The position numbers and the translations under genes are program-made. A stretch of 64,000 nucleotides of DNA, taken from the NCBI GenBank assembly GCA_027483605.1, contig JAIXUE010000047.1:1-64000 (forward strand). The letters are read 5' to 3'. The DNA is from Cryomorphaceae bacterium. Its GTDB lineage: Bacteria > Bacteroidota > Bacteroidia > Flavobacteriales_D > Crocinitomicaceae. Under the pieces are notes generated by a model. The model was not told the DNA's origin and did no database searches. It worked only from the letters and a program-made list of their open reading frames with translations. Positions 16,681 through 25,571 of the stretch are shown piece by piece. Position 1 is the stretch's first letter; each line of letters starts with the position of its first letter.

Positions 16681-18336
16681 CTATTTTGAATAATTGATAT
16701 TGAGGTAGCTAGGAACAAGATAAGATGGAATAGCAAAACCTACCCCTTCTGTGTCTCTACCAACGAGTTTAGATTGGATGACGCCTTGGAGTGTTCCGTT
16801 CTTCTCGAACAAAGGCCCTCCGCTGTTACCACCATTGATATTGATATTGACTTGAAGTAAGTTATTGTTATTGACCACGCGTTCATTTGAAATCAGACCC
16901 AAACTAACGGACTGGCCGAGCTCTACTGATTTAGGCGCACCAATTGTATACACTTCTGACATACTCTTAAAAGACTTCACATCCGAAAGCAAGAAAGCTT
17001 TTTCAAAATTGTATTCTACTTTCAAGACAGCTAAATCACGCGCTTTATTGTACCTCACAATTTTACCATCGAGCTGAATGCCGTTGGCCAATACTACTTT
17101 AAATGTGGAAGGCTTTCCTTCTACTTTTCCTGAGACAACATGATAGTTCGTAAGGATATACCCATCTTGGGTAATGGCAAAACCAGAGCCATGCCCCCCG
17201 TCGGTTCGCTTAATGATCACAGACGCTTGTGCGGCATCGGTTAATTCTTTGACGACATTTTTAGGTTTGATCAGGGCAAGTGGGGCTTCTTGGATAGCGA
17301 AGTCGGTTTGCACCTTTAAACGCTCCTGAAAGGTAGCAGTTTGCTTGAGCTCAAAATAGCTTTGCGTCAGGACGTCGTTGATCATGTCTACGTAGTTCAC
17401 TTCTTTGTAGCCTTCACTGACAAAAGGATCGGAAAAACTGTAAAATGAAACGGAGTCAACAACTTCTTCAAAATGATTGTAGGTCAGCCAAGTGATGTCA
17501 AGACCTAGTTTGCGGTAACTCTGATAGCCTGCAGTGATAACGTATTCGTCTATTTTGCGAATTTTGGCTTGTAGGTAAATGGTGTTATTGTTGTCTTGGA
17601 ACACGCGGTTAACGGTATCGATATAGCCTGACTCGTAAAGAATTTTAGAAAGGTCATCTGTGAAAATGGTATTCTCTGCAAAAAGGCGATTTCTTTCTTT
17701 GTCTTGGTTCAAGGTAGAGGCGGTAGTGGTGATTTGACGCTTCTTTTTTGACATGTTGGCCAAGCGTTCCTCTTCTTTGAGTTTGGCCTCTTCTCTGTCT
17801 TTGATGCGCAAGTCTCTTTCTTCGAGTAGTTTTTGCTCGATATCCGGCGTATTCGGCACGTAATAAATTTGAATATCCTCTTTGTAATCTTTGATGTCTA
17901 CAGTAACTGCTTCAATGTTTACATAGCGCTGATTTTCTGTACGCTTGTCGAAGAACACCTTGTTGGAGACAAGTATTTCATTTGGATAGAGCAAGGTATT
18001 GTTACCGTCAAGCAAAAGACTCCCGTATCCGGAGCAAATGAGAGGCAAGTCTAGAATGCCTATAAAATAAAACAAGGGGTCTCTGCGATCTGGAATCAGT
18101 AATACGCGCTCATCTTTGTAACCTGGCGTGCGCACCACTACTTCCTGAAAACCACTGCGATTGAGCTCAGCCTCTATGACTTTACCTTTTCCAAAATCAA
18201 CGGTAGTATTCGAAATAAGAGTAGAATCTGAATCGGTGTAAAACGTAACGTCTTGTTTGTGGGGGATAAAAACAGCCGTGCAGGAACTCAGGGCTAGTAA
18301 AATTGCAAGGCCTGCAATTCTTAGACTTTGTTGCAT
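16681..18336 (-). CDS. Lipoprotein trypsin-like serine protease (S1C/Deg-type catalytic domain)
   Basis: 551 residues. The N-terminus is a lipoprotein signal (RIAGLAILLALSSC, Cys19). Residues about 35-75 (VDFGKGKVIEAELNRSGFQEVVVRTPGY) resemble a PEGA-type surface domain. A Lys/Glu/Arg-rich stretch around 165-200 is probably coiled coil. The catalytic domain occupies about 370-551 with His399 (TNYHVV), Asp434 (RDLAVLKV) and Ser505 (GGNSGGPL). There is no C-terminal PDZ domain, unlike HtrA/DegP. The protease would act in the periplasm, anchored to a membrane. A TAATTTCG box at 18355-18362 may be its promoter; the barrel gene follows directly. Confidence 0.88.
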   Translation of the reverse strand: MQQSLRIAGLAILLALSSCTAVFIPHKQDVTFYTDSDSTLISNTTVDFGKGKVIEAELNRSGFQEVVVRTPGYKDERVLLIPDRRDPLFYFIGILDLPLICSGYGSLLLDGNNTLLYPNEILVSNKVFFDKRTENQRYVNIEAVTVDIKDYKEDIQIYYVPNTPDIEQKLLEERDLRIKDREEAKLKEEERLANMSKKKRQITTTASTLNQDKERNRLFAENTIFTDDLSKILYESGYIDTVNRVFQDNNNTIYLQAKIRKIDEYVITAGYQSYRKLGLDITWLTYNHFEEVVDSVSFYSFSDPFVSEGYKEVNYVDMINDVLTQSYFELKQTATFQERLKVQTDFAIQEAPLALIKPKNVVKELTDAAQASVIIKRTDGGHGSGFAITQDGYILTNYHVVSGKVEGKPSTFKVVLANGIQLDGKIVRYNKARDLAVLKVEYNFEKAFLLSDVKSFKSMSEVYTIGAPKSVELGQSVSLGLISNERVVNNNNLLQVNININGGNSGGPLFEKNGTLQGVIQSKLVGRDTEGVGFAIPSYLVPSYLNINYSK

Positions 18337-18354
18337 AAATTTTATTTAGAACAT

Positions 18355-18362
18355 CGAAATTA
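18355..18362 (-). promoter_or_regulatory. Possible -7 box of the protease operon
   Basis: The minus strand reads TAATTTCG, one base off TAnnTTTG, 18 bases before the ATG at 18336. The same TTCG variant occurs before the starts at 19732 and 43777, so it may be a tolerated form in this genome. Confidence 0.35.
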
Positions 18363-18455
18363 ATATTTATTTCATTTGTTTGTTGCCAAATACTCAATTT
18401 TTAAGCAACTATTTCTTCAAATTTTACGTCCTTTGCGGGTAAAATATAAAAACAC

Positions 18456-19709
18456 GTGAAAAAATCTACCTTACTAGTGGCTTTGGCCCTCGCTTTCAAT
18501 TCCTTTGCACAATCTGTCAAAGGAGAGCAAATCACCTACACCTACGTTAAACTTCCGAGCAATCCTGTTCAGCCCAAGCCAACCAACTACACCTCGAGTA
18601 TCACGGCGGCTTACGAAGCAGAGAACCAAAAGCTCATGGCGCAATACGAAGCCGACAAAGCACAAGCTGAGGCCGACTACCAGCGCGAGATGGCAGACCT
18701 CCCCAACAAGCAAAAAGCTGCCGACGACAAATTTGAGCGCGAGACCAAAGCTTGGAACGAAAAATCTACCGCTTCCAAAATCATCGAAAAACAGGTCCTC
18801 AACGAAAACAACAAGCCAGTTAAAGATTATGTGCCGCAACCTTACCGCCGCACGGTCCCGATGCCCGTCATGAAAACATCCTATGACTACAATTCATTGG
18901 CTTCTACTTATTTATTTATCGACGGTTTGCAAAAAGGTGCTGCCAACGCCCTCAACTACACCGTTACCCTGCAAGGTTTTGAAGCCACGCCAGCTAAAAT
19001 TGTGTCTGAAGTAAAAGACGAAGTATCGCGCAAAGATGGCGCCAATGTAACTACAAAAGTTACCTATTACCACATCGAGTTCACTTACCGCCACCCAATG
19101 AGTTTTCGCGTTACCAACGCCATTAACCAAGAAATTTATGCAGCTGCACCAGCAGAGTTCACAGATTTCAAATTGTACAAAGGTACTGCTACTAAAACCC
19201 AACCATCTATGGACGTAAGTGCCGTCGTGAAGCAAATGGAAGACAAGTGCTTACAAGACAACCTCAAAGCGATCAACCACTTAGTCAATGACCGTATTGG
19301 TTACGAGCGTACAGAAGAGACCTTCGAGCTCAACTTCGTGAAATCAAAAAACGAGTCACATAATGACTTGCTAGACGCTTTCAATGCAGCGAACCTCGGC
19401 TTTAAAATGCTCGGCACCAACGAAGCACAAGGCGCAATGAAACTCAATGAAGCCATCGGCATCTGGAACAAAGCGCTCGAAGAGTCTGACATAGACAACA
19501 AAAAAGCGCGCATAGACAAAGACATCACGATTGCCATTTACTTCAATTTGCTCGAGGCTTACTTTGCGTTGCGCAATACTGCAGCAGCAGATGAAATCCT
19601 CAAAACAATGGGCCGCATGGACATCTCCAACCGCGAGAAAAAACAACGCGAGGCCTATGAGCAAGCGTTTATCGACCTGAAATTGCGCATGGCAGCCAAC
19701 GGCTTATAA
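18456..19709 (+). CDS. Secreted hypothetical protein with helical N-terminal region
   Basis: 417 residues from a GTG start, with a signal peptide (KKSTLLVALALAFNSFAQ). Residues about 45-110 are rich in Ala, Glu, Lys and Gln (AAYEAENQKLMAQYEADKAQ) and should form a long helix or coiled coil. The rest is mixed; the segment about 300-410 (FNAANLGFKMLGTNEAQGAMKLNEAIGIWNK) has a TPR-like helical hairpin pattern. I do not recognise the family. It lies divergent from the protease operon and 22 bases before the GH3 gene in the same direction, though a separate TATCTTCG box precedes that gene. Confidence 0.7.
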   Translation: MKKSTLLVALALAFNSFAQSVKGEQITYTYVKLPSNPVQPKPTNYTSSITAAYEAENQKLMAQYEADKAQAEADYQREMADLPNKQKAADDKFERETKAWNEKSTASKIIEKQVLNENNKPVKDYVPQPYRRTVPMPVMKTSYDYNSLASTYLFIDGLQKGAANALNYTVTLQGFEATPAKIVSEVKDEVSRKDGANVTTKVTYYHIEFTYRHPMSFRVTNAINQEIYAAAPAEFTDFKLYKGTATKTQPSMDVSAVVKQMEDKCLQDNLKAINHLVNDRIGYERTEETFELNFVKSKNESHNDLLDAFNAANLGFKMLGTNEAQGAMKLNEAIGIWNKALEESDIDNKKARIDKDITIAIYFNLLEAYFALRNTAAADEILKTMGRMDISNREKKQREAYEQAFIDLKLRMAANGL

Positions 19710-19731
19710 GATTGCCGTATCTTCGTCCTCG

Positions 19732-22389
19732 ATGAAAATACTGCTGCTTTTTTTGTGTTGCTGTTTGGGAAGTTGGGCTCAAGTATATAAAGATCCATCC
19801 CAAACAACCAATGCGCGCGTAGCCGACCTACTTAGTCACATGACACCCGCAGAAAAAGCATGGCAGCTGTTCATGGTACCATCCGAATTTGATACCACAA
19901 AATGCCGTTTTACCGACGGCATTTTTGGTATTCAATTATTTGCCTCAGCACTTTCAGATCCCAATCAACAAATCCTAAACTATTCCAGTTCGAGCACCAA
20001 CCTTGAACTCATTGAGCGGGCCAACGACATTCAAAAACATTTCGTTGAAAACACGCGCCTAGGCATTCCTATCATCTTTTTTGACGAAGGCTTGCACGGT
20101 TTGGTGCGCGCTCAGGCCACGAGCTTTCCGCAAGCCATTGCCCTTGCGGCTACTTTTGACCCAAAGCTCGTGAGCAGCGCCGCAGCGCACATTGCGCGCG
20201 AAGCGCGCCTCATTGGCGTACGACAAATCTTGAGCCCCGTGCTCAACTTGGCCACAGATGTACGTTGGGGGCGTACCGAAGAAACCTTTGGCGAAGACCC
20301 TTACTTAGCCAGCCAAATGGGCGTCGCCTTTGTGTGGCCGCTCGAAAGCGCAGGTGTCGTCTGCACACCTAAGCATTTTATCGCCAACGTGGGTGCTGGC
20401 GGCCGCGACTCCTACCCCATTGGCCTGAGTGAGCGCGCGCTCTACATGAGCCAGTACCGACCTTTTCTAGCCGCTTTTCACGAAGGAAAAGCACGCTCGG
20501 TTATGAGCGCCTATAACTCGATAAATGGATATTCATCATCGAGTTCAAGCCAATTACTGCAACAAACACTCAAATCCGACTGGAACTTCAACGGATTTGT
20601 TATTTCAGACGCCAACGCAGTGGGGGGCACATTGGTTTTACACCGCACGGCTAGTACCTACAACGAAAGTGGCAAAGATGCCCTCGCGGCAGGCCTAGAC
20701 GTTATTTTTCAGACCGATTGCGCCCATTTTCAATTATTTGAACCCAGTTTACTCGGAAAGGAGTTAGCAAAAGCCCGCATCGATTCAGCAGTGGCCCGCG
20801 TATTGCGCGTGAAGTTTGAGCTTGGGCTATTTGAGCAGCCTTACTTGGCACTTCCCAAAGAAAAAGAAATTTCAAAACTCCTCGACGACGGCTTCATCAT
20901 TGCGCAAAAGTGTGCCGAACAATCCATGGTTCTATTGAAAAATGAAGCCAATGAAAAAGGGAAAGCTATTTTACCACTTGCCAAAGACAGCAAAATTTTA
21001 CTCTTGGGTGAAGCAGCAGCAACTGTCAAGCTCGGTGGCTACAGCGGTAAAGGTTATCAAAATGTAAGTATCAAAGATGGTTTGGAAGGGGCTTTTGGGC
21101 TCAAAAATGTAAGCTATTTTGCCTTGCCAGAAAATCCTTGGGGTACTCACAAAGTGGTACTCGAAACAAAAAATAGTTGGTTTGAGATTTCCAACGGATT
21201 CAAGGCTAGTTATTTCGACAACCCTACCCTGTCAGGAACACCCGTATGCAATAGAACTGAAAAGCAAATTGACCACCACTGGACACTCTACGGACCCGAT
21301 AGCACTACCGGGAACAGTTTCTTTTCTGCGCGCTGGGAGGCCCAATTAATTGGCAAGCAAAATACGACGCTCGATCTCGGTTTGGCTGGCAACGATGGCT
21401 TTCGTTTGTACCTCAACGACACCCTCCGCATAGATCAATGGGAAAAACAAGGATTTCACGAAAGAAAAATAGCTATCGACGTCAAAGAAGGGCAACAGTA
21501 TCAACTGCGCATTGAATTCCGAGAACCACAAGGAAATGGGCGAATCAAACTATTCGTTGAGGAACAGAGTAGTATAGACAGCCAAACTTATCTTGAGATA
21601 GAAAAGGTTTTGGACAGCGATGTTGCAGTCATTGTTGTAGACTACCCTGAAGGCGAATTTCAGGATCGTTCTTCTTTAGCTTTGGCACCAGCGCAAGTCA
21701 CACTCATCAAAGAAATCAAGGCCTGTGGTATACCAGTGGTTGTGGTCATTGTTGGGGGCAGCGCCGTGACCATGCAAGAATGGCAAGACGACGCCTCAGC
21801 TATTCTTTACAACTGGTACAGCGGTGAAGCTGGCGGCCTGGCGCTCGCCAATATCTTGAGTGGCAAAGTAAACCCTTCGGGGAAACTTCCTTTTTCCATT
21901 CCGCAGCACGAAGGCCAACTCCCCTTGAGTTATTGGCATGAAGCCACTGGCCGCGGCGACGACTACGTCAACGGCAGCGGCGAACCCCTCTACCCTTTTG
22001 GTTACGGGCTCAGCTATACCAAGTTTGAATACAGCCACTTCAAAATAGAGCAAAACACTTTCTCCTTGCCCAATGGAAACGACACCATAGCATTTTCTTT
22101 CCTACTTCAAAACACAGGGCAGTTCGACGGCGCAGAAGCCATTCAGTTTTACATCAAACCCATCTACAGCAAAGAAACCTTGCCTGTGCAATACCTCATC
22201 GACACCAAAAAAGTCGCGCTCAAAAAAGGCGAAACAATGGGCTTCGTTTCCTACAAAATTCCGCTATCAAAGTTAGGCATCCCAACAGGGCCAGGCTCAG
22301 ATGCGTACCCTATACAATTCCGAATCCAAATTGGTAGTTCTTCCAAGGACATTCGTTTGCAATCACAAATCCTTCAAATTCAATTTTAA
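19732..22389 (+). CDS. GH3 beta-glucosidase-type glycoside hydrolase with PA14 insert
   Basis: 885 residues with a signal peptide (ILLLFLCCCLGSWAQ). The order is that of BglX-like GH3 enzymes: TIM barrel (about 25-345) with nucleophile Asp293 in GFVISDANAVG, then the alpha/beta sandwich split by a PA14 domain at about 483-610 (NGFKASYFDNPTLSG to RIKLFVEEQ), and a C-terminal fibronectin III-like domain (NTGQFDGAEAIQFYI). PA14 inserts bind carbohydrate and shape the active site. The substrate is probably a beta-linked glucoside or xyloside of plant or algal origin. The stop overlaps the next start by one base (TAATG), so it is coupled to the SGNH hydrolase. Confidence 0.93.
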   Translation: MKILLLFLCCCLGSWAQVYKDPSQTTNARVADLLSHMTPAEKAWQLFMVPSEFDTTKCRFTDGIFGIQLFASALSDPNQQILNYSSSSTNLELIERANDIQKHFVENTRLGIPIIFFDEGLHGLVRAQATSFPQAIALAATFDPKLVSSAAAHIAREARLIGVRQILSPVLNLATDVRWGRTEETFGEDPYLASQMGVAFVWPLESAGVVCTPKHFIANVGAGGRDSYPIGLSERALYMSQYRPFLAAFHEGKARSVMSAYNSINGYSSSSSSQLLQQTLKSDWNFNGFVISDANAVGGTLVLHRTASTYNESGKDALAAGLDVIFQTDCAHFQLFEPSLLGKELAKARIDSAVARVLRVKFELGLFEQPYLALPKEKEISKLLDDGFIIAQKCAEQSMVLLKNEANEKGKAILPLAKDSKILLLGEAAATVKLGGYSGKGYQNVSIKDGLEGAFGLKNVSYFALPENPWGTHKVVLETKNSWFEISNGFKASYFDNPTLSGTPVCNRTEKQIDHHWTLYGPDSTTGNSFFSARWEAQLIGKQNTTLDLGLAGNDGFRLYLNDTLRIDQWEKQGFHERKIAIDVKEGQQYQLRIEFREPQGNGRIKLFVEEQSSIDSQTYLEIEKVLDSDVAVIVVDYPEGEFQDRSSLALAPAQVTLIKEIKACGIPVVVVIVGGSAVTMQEWQDDASAILYNWYSGEAGGLALANILSGKVNPSGKLPFSIPQHEGQLPLSYWHEATGRGDDYVNGSGEPLYPFGYGLSYTKFEYSHFKIEQNTFSLPNGNDTIAFSFLLQNTGQFDGAEAIQFYIKPIYSKETLPVQYLIDTKKVALKKGETMGFVSYKIPLSKLGIPTGPGSDAYPIQFRIQIGSSSKDIRLQSQILQIQF

Positions 22390-23621
22390 TGCGCATTCTT
22401 ATCCTCTCCGTTTCCCTCATGTGCTCCAATTTGTTGCTGGCCCAAGATACGCTGCGCGCGCTTTTCATCGGCAATAGTTACATGGGGGTCAATAACCTGC
22501 CTCAAATGGTTCAGGACCTGAGCAGCTCGCTTGGTGATGTCCTGCTTTATGACAGCAATACACCCGGAGGCCAAACTTTTCAAATGCACGCGAATAACCC
22601 TGTCAACTATCAAAAAATGGCCGCCCAAGAATGGGACTACATCATTTTACAGGGCCAAAGCCAAGAACCGAGCTTCCCTTACGGGCAAGTGAATACGCAA
22701 ACGCTCCCCTTTGCCGTGCAACTTGCCGATAGCGCCAAAGCCATTCAACCCTGCAGTCAGGTCAATTATTTCATGACCTGGGGACGCCAAAACGGCGATC
22801 CGCAATGGGATTCTATCAACACCTTCGACAAAATGAACACACGCCTGCGCGATGCCTATTTGCGCATTGCAGACTCCGCCAACGCTGCTGTTTCACCAGT
22901 TGCCGTTGCCTGGAAATATGTCCGAGACAACTACCCAGTGATCAATTTATACCAACAAGACGGCTCACACCCAAGTTTAACGGGCTCGTATTTGGCTGCT
23001 TGTGTATTTTATTCGTCGCTATATCACAAACCGAGCACGGGAAGTACTTATAACCCTGGTATTGACCTCGCAGATGCCCTGCTGCTGCAGCAAATTGCCA
23101 GTTCAATTGTCTTGGATAGCCTTTCAACTTGGAAACTCATTCATAGCGATAGTACACTGCAGGCGAATGCGAGTTACTCGAGTATTCCTGGCACGAGTTT
23201 ATTGAGTTTTTCAGCAACAGCCAACCAAGATGCCAATTTTACTTGGTATTTCCCCGACATGACTATAGAAACAGGACCAATCATTGGTTTTGAATACAAC
23301 CTCAGCACGTATCAAGTCATGCTAATTGCCGAAGGGCTTTGCGATACCGATACAGTCCTGATAGAAGTCAATAATCCAGGTGCTGGATTCTCTGAGCTGA
23401 GTTCCATACAATGGAAATGGATCAAGCCTACACAAATTGATGTATACAGCTCATCAATCCTTGAAATTCAAGCTATAGATTTACTCGGAAAAGTACTTTC
23501 AACTGAGCGAGAAGCCATTCAAAATGGAACCCGCCTTACCTTTGGGCCTTCCACTTCTTTTTTAAGGATAAACACGCCCAATGAGGCGACAATCATAAGG
23601 GTTCCTTACCTGCTTAATTGA
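22389..23621 (+). CDS. Secreted SGNH/GDSL-type hydrolase (DUF4886-like)
   Basis: 410 residues with a signal peptide (LILSVSLMCSNLLLAQ). The serine block is RALFIGNSYMGVNNLP with Ser30 as likely nucleophile, and the Asp/His block is DGSHPSLTGSYLAA around residue 195, giving a complete SGNH triad. WDYIILQGQSQEP matches the DUF4886-like subgroup. The last ~150 residues form a separate Ser-rich beta domain that may be a degenerate surface or sorting domain; it lacks the YPNP motif of T9SS type A tails. Coupling to the GH3 gene suggests it removes acyl groups from the glycan the GH3 enzyme cuts. It overlaps the convergent TPR gene by 8 bases. Confidence 0.82.
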   Translation: MRILILSVSLMCSNLLLAQDTLRALFIGNSYMGVNNLPQMVQDLSSSLGDVLLYDSNTPGGQTFQMHANNPVNYQKMAAQEWDYIILQGQSQEPSFPYGQVNTQTLPFAVQLADSAKAIQPCSQVNYFMTWGRQNGDPQWDSINTFDKMNTRLRDAYLRIADSANAAVSPVAVAWKYVRDNYPVINLYQQDGSHPSLTGSYLAACVFYSSLYHKPSTGSTYNPGIDLADALLLQQIASSIVLDSLSTWKLIHSDSTLQANASYSSIPGTSLLSFSATANQDANFTWYFPDMTIETGPIIGFEYNLSTYQVMLIAEGLCDTDTVLIEVNNPGAGFSELSSIQWKWIKPTQIDVYSSSILEIQAIDLLGKVLSTEREAIQNGTRLTFGPSTSFLRINTPNEATIIRVPYLLN

Positions 23622-24660
23622 GCAATTTGTTGCGCGAGAAATAATTCTCTTCTGTAATGACAATTGGGTTGGGATTATACCACTTGACAAAATATCCAAA
23701 ATCTGTGGTGTTGTCTTTGCGCCATTTCTCGAATTGGTCGTTCGGGGCTTGGTTAAAAACCCAGTATGTATAGGCATCTGCAAAGCCTAGATCTTCAATT
23801 TGCTGCCAAAAGCTGAATAACTGCACCGGAAACTGCTTGGCGCTTTCGCTCTCCATCCAACTCTTTAGAAATGCCTTTCTAATTTGCAATAAAGAAGCTA
23901 CATTGATACTTGCTTTTTTATTACTGAGTTGATACTCTGTAGCGGCAAGAGCCATTTTTGATTCAAATGCCATCGTAAATGGGGCCATGTCTTGAGCAAA
24001 ACTCGTTCCAACGCCATCTTTTCCAAATAAAAAAGCTTTTTGATATGTTTGATACAGAACAGCACTCATTTCTTTGGTGCGTTGTGAATTGCGCTCTAGG
24101 TTCATAAATATTTCACCGTAAATAACGCCCCAAATTTCATTTTCAGAATTGCAATAAATGCGCGCCAATCGGTAGTAATTCGACGGGAATTCGGGATCCA
24201 TCTGGATTCCTTTTTCGTAATAGGGAATCGCCTTTTCGATTTCTCCTTTGATCAAAAAGATATTGCCAGACTCTACGTACAAGCGACCGCTGTGCGCAAA
24301 GCGTTCCATGCCTTTAGCGTAGGTAGCCAACGCTTCATCTGAGTTGCCCATGATGTCTTGGCTATTGCCAATCATTTGCCAAAGCTGATCGGTGGCTTCA
24401 GGATGATCTGTTTGGGTTTGCATGATTTGCACCGCCTTGGCATAATCCTTTTGCATGTAGTAGCTATAAGCATATTCATACCAGGCATCGTAATTGGTAG
24501 AATCTTGCTGTAAAACACCTTCTAAGATGACACGGCTCTGCGAAAAATTGCCCGCATCCATTTCTTTGATGGCTTCATTGATCTCTTTACTGGCGGGGTT
24601 AACTTGCGCCAAGAATGAAAAGAAAGAAAATGTGCAAAGGAGTGTGAGAATGCATTTCAT
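23614..24660 (-). CDS. Secreted TPR-repeat protein
   Basis: 348 residues with a signal peptide (CILTLLCTFSFFSFLAQ). At least four tetratricopeptide repeats can be read between residues 20 and 170 (for example YDAWYEYAYSYYMQKDYAKAVQIM and AIPYYEKGIQMDPEFPSNYYRLARIY). The C-terminal half is helical without recognised domain. It is the last gene of a minus-strand trio; its ATG overlaps the preceding stop by 4 bases. TPR proteins act as scaffolds, so it may bind the products of the two upstream genes in the periplasm. Confidence 0.82.
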   Translation of the reverse strand: MKCILTLLCTFSFFSFLAQVNPASKEINEAIKEMDAGNFSQSRVILEGVLQQDSTNYDAWYEYAYSYYMQKDYAKAVQIMQTQTDHPEATDQLWQMIGNSQDIMGNSDEALATYAKGMERFAHSGRLYVESGNIFLIKGEIEKAIPYYEKGIQMDPEFPSNYYRLARIYCNSENEIWGVIYGEIFMNLERNSQRTKEMSAVLYQTYQKAFLFGKDGVGTSFAQDMAPFTMAFESKMALAATEYQLSNKKASINVASLLQIRKAFLKSWMESESAKQFPVQLFSFWQQIEDLGFADAYTYWVFNQAPNDQFEKWRKDNTTDFGYFVKWYNPNPIVITEENYFSRNKLLN

Positions 24661-25571
24661 TGGAAGGGGGTAATTTGGAATTGGGTTAACTTAATTGCTT
24701 TTGATGATGAGGTACGCCAGAATACGCGTCTGGCACCGCAAAGATGAGCTATTCTTGCTAAAAAACTACGAACTGGCCTAATTTTACCAATTTGATAGCC
24801 TAAAACTACAGTGTAAATTCCTTCTTTGGTTTCGACCACTAAATACTGATGTGAATAGCTTGGCAAAGACGCTAATATAGCTTGGCTGTACAATTGTGCG
24901 CTGAGAACTGGCCATGTTTGAGGGCACTTCAAGGTTCTCTTTAGCGACCTTTTAACGCGTTTCCAATGGCCTTCGTAATAGTGCTTACTCTTGTGATTTT
25001 GAACTTTAACTTCACTGATTTGAGCATAAACATCACAAAGATCACTATACATCGGGCCTTGATACGCAAAACGCTGATCGCCGTCTATTGAGATATCTGT
25101 AGGTGATCCTTCTTCGTCGTGCCAGCGAAATGCGTACTTGAAATAAGCTGCACAAACATGCGGTTGATATTTGATTTGGTAAGCCCTTCCTGATGAGGGC
25201 GGTTCGTTGATGACAAACAATTGTTTGAAACTCTCCAATGGGCGCAGGCTCCAAAACTGCATGTATTTATGGTCTACAGCAGCTGAGTCGGGAAGCACTA
25301 AGTTGTAGGTGGTGTCTAGCGTCCACTTCATGTTTTGGGCACGCTCATAGGCATATACTTCAAACAAACCCATCCCAAGCTGCGGATGCCCCGGAACAAG
25401 TATACTATTGTATAATGCAGATTCATTTTTGATTTCTAATTCGAGCACCGTGTACTGATCAGAGAGCGTTGGCACTTGCTTCAATGTAAATCTGAGTTCC
25501 ACAGGTAACAGATCTGCATGCAGCACAGAGATGCTACTTATAAAAATGATGCTCCAAATCAGTCGTTCCAC
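24657..25571 (-). CDS. Secreted hypothetical protein of a coupled trio
   Basis: 304 residues from a GTG start that lies inside the last codons of the MORN gene (13-base overlap). A signal peptide (RLIWSIIFISSISVLHA) is followed by an immunoglobulin-like beta region (LRFTLKQVPTLSDQYTVLELEIKNES) and a basic C-terminal half (KRVKRSLKRTLKCPQTW) containing several cysteines. I do not recognise a family. Translational overlap on both sides ties it to the MORN and TPR proteins. Confidence 0.65.
   Translation of the reverse strand: MERLIWSIIFISSISVLHADLLPVELRFTLKQVPTLSDQYTVLELEIKNESALYNSILVPGHPQLGMGLFEVYAYERAQNMKWTLDTTYNLVLPDSAAVDHKYMQFWSLRPLESFKQLFVINEPPSSGRAYQIKYQPHVCAAYFKYAFRWHDEEGSPTDISIDGDQRFAYQGPMYSDLCDVYAQISEVKVQNHKSKHYYEGHWKRVKRSLKRTLKCPQTWPVLSAQLYSQAILASLPSYSHQYLVVETKEGIYTVVLGYQIGKIRPVRSFLARIAHLCGARRVFWRTSSSKAIKLTQFQITPFQ

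Noticed and set aside
19040-19066. GTAAC...GTTAC inverted pair resembling the sulfur operator
   Set aside because: The spacer is 7 bases instead of 4, and it lies in the middle of a coding region.
22389-23621. T9SS sorting domain at the C-terminus of the SGNH hydrolase
   Set aside because: The tail lacks the YPNP motif and the closing strand pattern; noted only as a possible degenerate domain.
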